From positions 1 through 64,000 of the forward strand of contig JAVCCE010000063.1 in the NCBI GenBank assembly GCA_030765645.1: a stretch of 64,000 bases of DNA, given 5' to 3'. Source of the stretch: Candidatus Hinthialibacter antarcticus. Lineage in GTDB: Bacteria; Hinthialibacterota; Hinthialibacteria; Hinthialibacterales; Hinthialibacteraceae. Made by a program: the position numbers and the translations under genes. Below the pieces are notes generated by a model, which worked only from the letters and a program-made list of their open reading frames with translations, was not told where the DNA came from and searched no databases. Of this stretch, positions 61,571-64,000 are shown one piece after another; the first letter of the stretch is position 1, and each line of letters begins with the position of its first letter.

Positions 61571-63688
61571 ATGAACTGCGTGAATCGCATTGCATTGCTG
61601 TTGACATTGACCCTTGCGCCAATGGTGTGTGCATTTGCGCAAACGCAGGCCGACTACGCATCCGTCGTCGCCCGAGACGCATCAAATCCTGAACTCATTT
61701 ACTGGACGGAATCGGTGCTCGACTGGACGCTGTCTGCGGCGCTGACCGGCAGCGACTTGTTCATTCAACGCGAAGCCGATGCCGGCGGCGGGCTTACGAT
61801 GGCGGGCAACGTGACCATCCCTGCAGTGTTGAATCCGATTTGGCCTGCGGATATTGTGATCGAAGCCAACCAGACTGCCGTCGATCTATCGAAGTTCTTT
61901 TTATCGCAACCGCTTCCAACCACAATGCTGCGCACCGTTGCTAGCCCTTCATCGGGCGCGTATGAACGAACCGTGATTGTCGAACTGAGTTCGCGAAGCG
62001 GCGCGACGATTTTTTATCGCAAAAATGGCGGCGCATTGCAAAAGTACGATCCTGCGGCGGATACGATTTACTTTTTCCGCAGCGGGACGCTGGAAGCGTA
62101 TTCCGAATACAGCGGCATTCCCGGTCCGACGATTTCGTGGACGTATTCGGTCAATCAACCGTATGACAGTGACACCGATTACGACGGCGTCCCTGATTTT
62201 GTCGAAGAGGCGGTCGGGCTTGATCCGCTCAATTTTGTTGCGGATTCTGATGATGACGGCTGGCTGGATATTCATGAACTCGTCCGCGAGACCGACCCGC
62301 TTGACGACAGTGAAAGGCCGGATGATTCCGATGCGCCTTCTGATGCTGAATTAGAGGTTGGAATCTTCGGCGACGGTTGGTCTGATTATGATGAACGACT
62401 TCGAGGAACTGACAGCACTGACGCGGACGATTTCCCAAGCGTAATCGGTGTGGATACGCCGGAAGCCGTCTTGCCGTTTTCTGTGAATGAACCGTTTTTA
62501 GAATCGGTGACGGGCGAGGCGAATTCAACCATTCGCATTGTGAATCTCGCTGGAACCGAAATCGCATCAACCACTTTGGGAACCGAGTCCGTTCGATTTT
62601 CCGTTGAACGTTCCGGCATACTCGGAATGGTCGATTCAAACCAGCCTGAAGTTGTGCTGTTCACTTATGTTTCTAAAAAAGAAATCAACGTGAACATTGA
62701 CGGCGACGAAACTATGACTGCGTCGGAGTGGACCAGCGCCTATCGCGACAACTTGGCTGCGAATATTTTTGAAATGCGTGATGAAAGCGTGATCGATGCT
62801 GAATCGACCGCGAGCGTTCTTGCACTGTGTTATTTCATCGAAACGGAATTGTCGCTTGCGGCGCCGAATATTGTCTGGTCGGCGTCGGGTGCGCCGTCGC
62901 TGGCGGATTTAGATATTCTTGAACAAACAGTCGATCTCGATGCGGCTTATGAAACCATTTCAGCCGCAATAAACGATACCGGCTTGGTTGATCTCGTGCA
63001 ATCTTATATTGATCTTGCGGAGTTGAATGATATTCGCGGCAACATGGTTGAGCAGATTGCCTGGATCCTTCATGGTTGGGTTCCGCCTGATGCTGGCAGC
63101 ATTGTCGCGACGAGCTCATCGACGCGCTTGCAGTCTGAATCAGCGCAACAGGCAGGCCCGTTTGCTTCCGTCCGGCAAGCGATGACAGACCTGTTTGAAA
63201 CCATTGAGCGCAAGCAGATCAAAGCAAACGGGACCATTACGTTGTATGATTCCCTCGGGCAGGCGCTGCCCAATGGCGAGTCAGACCAATTCGTCGCGGC
63301 GGTGGTTGCGTTCAGCCAGAATGGCGCATCAGTCGAGGCCGAACTCAATCTGCAAGGCGCGCCTGCGCCCGCATCCGGCGCCCAGGTGTATTTTGAAGGC
63401 GCCTATAGCGACGGGCCTGGCGCGGGCATTCGCCCATTGCGCATTGATGTTGAGTTGCTTAATGTCATTTCGTCATCGCGTTCGACCAACACGGTTGATT
63501 CAGACGGCAATCGACTGGTCGACCAATGGGAGCGCTTCTACTTTGGCGAAACGGGCGTTGATCCGTCGGGCGATGACGATAGCGACGGCTACACCAACGA
63601 ACAAGAGATGAACGGATTTTCTGACCCCACCGATTCCGGTTCGGTTCCATCGGGCGATGTTAGCGTTTTTGACTGGGCGATGTATTAA
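61571..63688 (+). CDS. Secreted calcium-loop protein with C-terminal VFDWAMY tag, third gene of the cluster
   Basis: Secreted protein of 705 residues. Signal peptide (MNCVNRIALLLTLTLAPMVCAFA). Residues about 120-195 resemble the chitobiase C-terminal fold (SPSSGAYERTVIVELSS...IFYRKNGG). Thrombospondin-3/EF-hand-like calcium loops follow (DSDTDYDGVPDFVEEAVGLDP, DSDDDGWLDIHELVRETDP, DYDERLRGTDSTDADD) and return near the C-terminus (DSDGNRLVDQWERFYFGETG, DDDSDGYTNEQEMNGFSDP). The protein ends V-F-D-W-A-M-Y directly after such a loop domain. ATG 61571 has GGAG 7 nt upstream; it starts 15 nt after the stop of the FN3-type gene. Tag plus calcium domain suggests surface attachment or secretion. Confidence 0.8.
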   Translation: MNCVNRIALLLTLTLAPMVCAFAQTQADYASVVARDASNPELIYWTESVLDWTLSAALTGSDLFIQREADAGGGLTMAGNVTIPAVLNPIWPADIVIEANQTAVDLSKFFLSQPLPTTMLRTVASPSSGAYERTVIVELSSRSGATIFYRKNGGALQKYDPAADTIYFFRSGTLEAYSEYSGIPGPTISWTYSVNQPYDSDTDYDGVPDFVEEAVGLDPLNFVADSDDDGWLDIHELVRETDPLDDSERPDDSDAPSDAELEVGIFGDGWSDYDERLRGTDSTDADDFPSVIGVDTPEAVLPFSVNEPFLESVTGEANSTIRIVNLAGTEIASTTLGTESVRFSVERSGILGMVDSNQPEVVLFTYVSKKEINVNIDGDETMTASEWTSAYRDNLAANIFEMRDESVIDAESTASVLALCYFIETELSLAAPNIVWSASGAPSLADLDILEQTVDLDAAYETISAAINDTGLVDLVQSYIDLAELNDIRGNMVEQIAWILHGWVPPDAGSIVATSSSTRLQSESAQQAGPFASVRQAMTDLFETIERKQIKANGTITLYDSLGQALPNGESDQFVAAVVAFSQNGASVEAELNLQGAPAPASGAQVYFEGAYSDGPGAGIRPLRIDVELLNVISSSRSTNTVDSDGNRLVDQWERFYFGETGVDPSGDDDSDGYTNEQEMNGFSDPTDSGSVPSGDVSVFDWAMY

Positions 63689-63774
63689 TCAGTCAACTTG
63701 CATATTTCTATTTAATCTAATTCGGGTTTAATTCTCCCGCCCCTTGGTGCAACAAAACAAAAGCATATCAGCTA

Positions 63775-63850
63775 TGTAGGGGCGCAACGCGTTGCGCCCG
63801 AATCCCCCCTGGCGCTTTCAGCGCCGTCCCCCCTTAAAAAGGGGGGGCTA
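63775..63850. repeat. Cluster of GC-rich hairpins after the last gene
   Basis: Three hairpins follow each other: GGGCGCAACGCGTTGCGCCC (63780-63799), GGCGCTTTCAGCGCC (63811-63825) and CCCCCCTTAAAAAGGGGGG (63828-63846). The first matches a palindrome class often found between bacterial genes. They could end transcription of the large gene cluster, although T-runs are absent. Confidence 0.6.
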
Positions 63851-63900
63851 AAAGTCTTAAGTCAATGACATCGGCCCCTTGGGGCGCAAGACATACTTGA

Positions 63901-64000
63901 AGCCATCTCAAAATAATTTGTATTTTCGTTGCGAAAGGCATGGGTGCATCTCTGCTTGCTTCGGTGCGGGCTTGTAGGCCCTTATGCACAGGCGCGCCCA
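63901..64000 (+). repeat. Dispersed repeat A, copy 5, cut by the window end
   Basis: The 5' segment (63901-63936, AGCCATCTCAAAATAA...TTCGTTGCG) matches copies at 10557 and 44421. The palindrome starts at 63937 (GGCATGGGTGCATCTCTGC) and the window stops inside its second half. Confidence 0.85.

Overview
The window reads as chromosomal DNA of a diderm (Gram-negative type), free-living, polysaccharide-degrading bacterium, probably from an uncultivated lineage. Evidence for a diderm is a heptosyltransferase-like GT9, a lipoprotein-like gene, a Tat system and many proteins with Sec signal peptides. Evidence for a glycan-scavenging life is a Tat-exported sulfatase, a LamG protein, a GH140/DUF4038-type glycosidase, a heparinase II/III-type lyase, a parallel beta-helix protein, two beta-propeller proteins and three very large secreted multidomain proteins. 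The phylum cannot be fixed from the sequence alone: there is no rRNA here, and the content would fit PVC-, Hydrogenedentes-, Poribacteria- or Hinthialibacter-like genomes.

Layout. 1-4.8 kb: secreted sulfatase, LamG protein and a multidomain secreted protein, closed by a strong terminator. 4.9-8.0 kb: a two-component system made of a globin-coupled histidine kinase and a sigma-54 activator, with an 8-nt gene overlap. 8.0-9.4 kb: no protein gene; it holds a promoter, a structured RNA candidate with an intrinsic terminator inside it, and about 530 bp of strand-biased simple sequence. 9.4-18.3 kb: single genes (membrane protein, propeller protein, MATE exporter, ClC channel with CBS domains, a hypothetical, MgtE) separated by dispersed repeats. 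18.4-26.1 kb: a long minus-strand run of housekeeping genes, read in the order RluD-type pseudouridine synthase, pyrR, pyrB, pyrC, tatA/B, tatC, nucleotide-sugar dehydratase, folC. 26.4-34.8 kb, plus strand: cysK, phosphofructokinase, a three-gene operon around a FapA/DUF342 protein, and a LolA-like/thioredoxin fusion. 34.9-41.7 kb: orphan flgM, GT87 transferase, hypothetical, beta-helix protein, lipoprotein, ribokinase, methyltransferase. 41.7-42.9 kb: an AT-rich accessory islet (hicB, hicA, possible PD-(D/E)XK nuclease) ending inside a dispersed repeat. 43-49 kb: GH140-like protein, B12-binding radical SAM enzyme, GT-C membrane protein, GT9, and a 45-residue membrane protein. 49.3 kb: tRNA-Ala(CGC). 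49.7-63.7 kb: a secretome region with a DNRLRE/propeller protein, a heparinase-type lyase and three overlapping genes for secreted proteins of 1521, 998 and 705 residues.

Two signals are not explained by ordinary genes. First, four secreted proteins with unrelated N-terminal domains end in the same short tag, V-x-[DE]-W-[AS]-[LIM]-[YF] at or one residue from the C-terminus, which looks like a C-terminal recognition signal. Second, an 80-bp palindromic intergenic element recurs at least six times in 64 kb; its stem arms show compensatory changes between copies, and in several copies it sits inside a larger composite repeat of about 175 to 210 bp.
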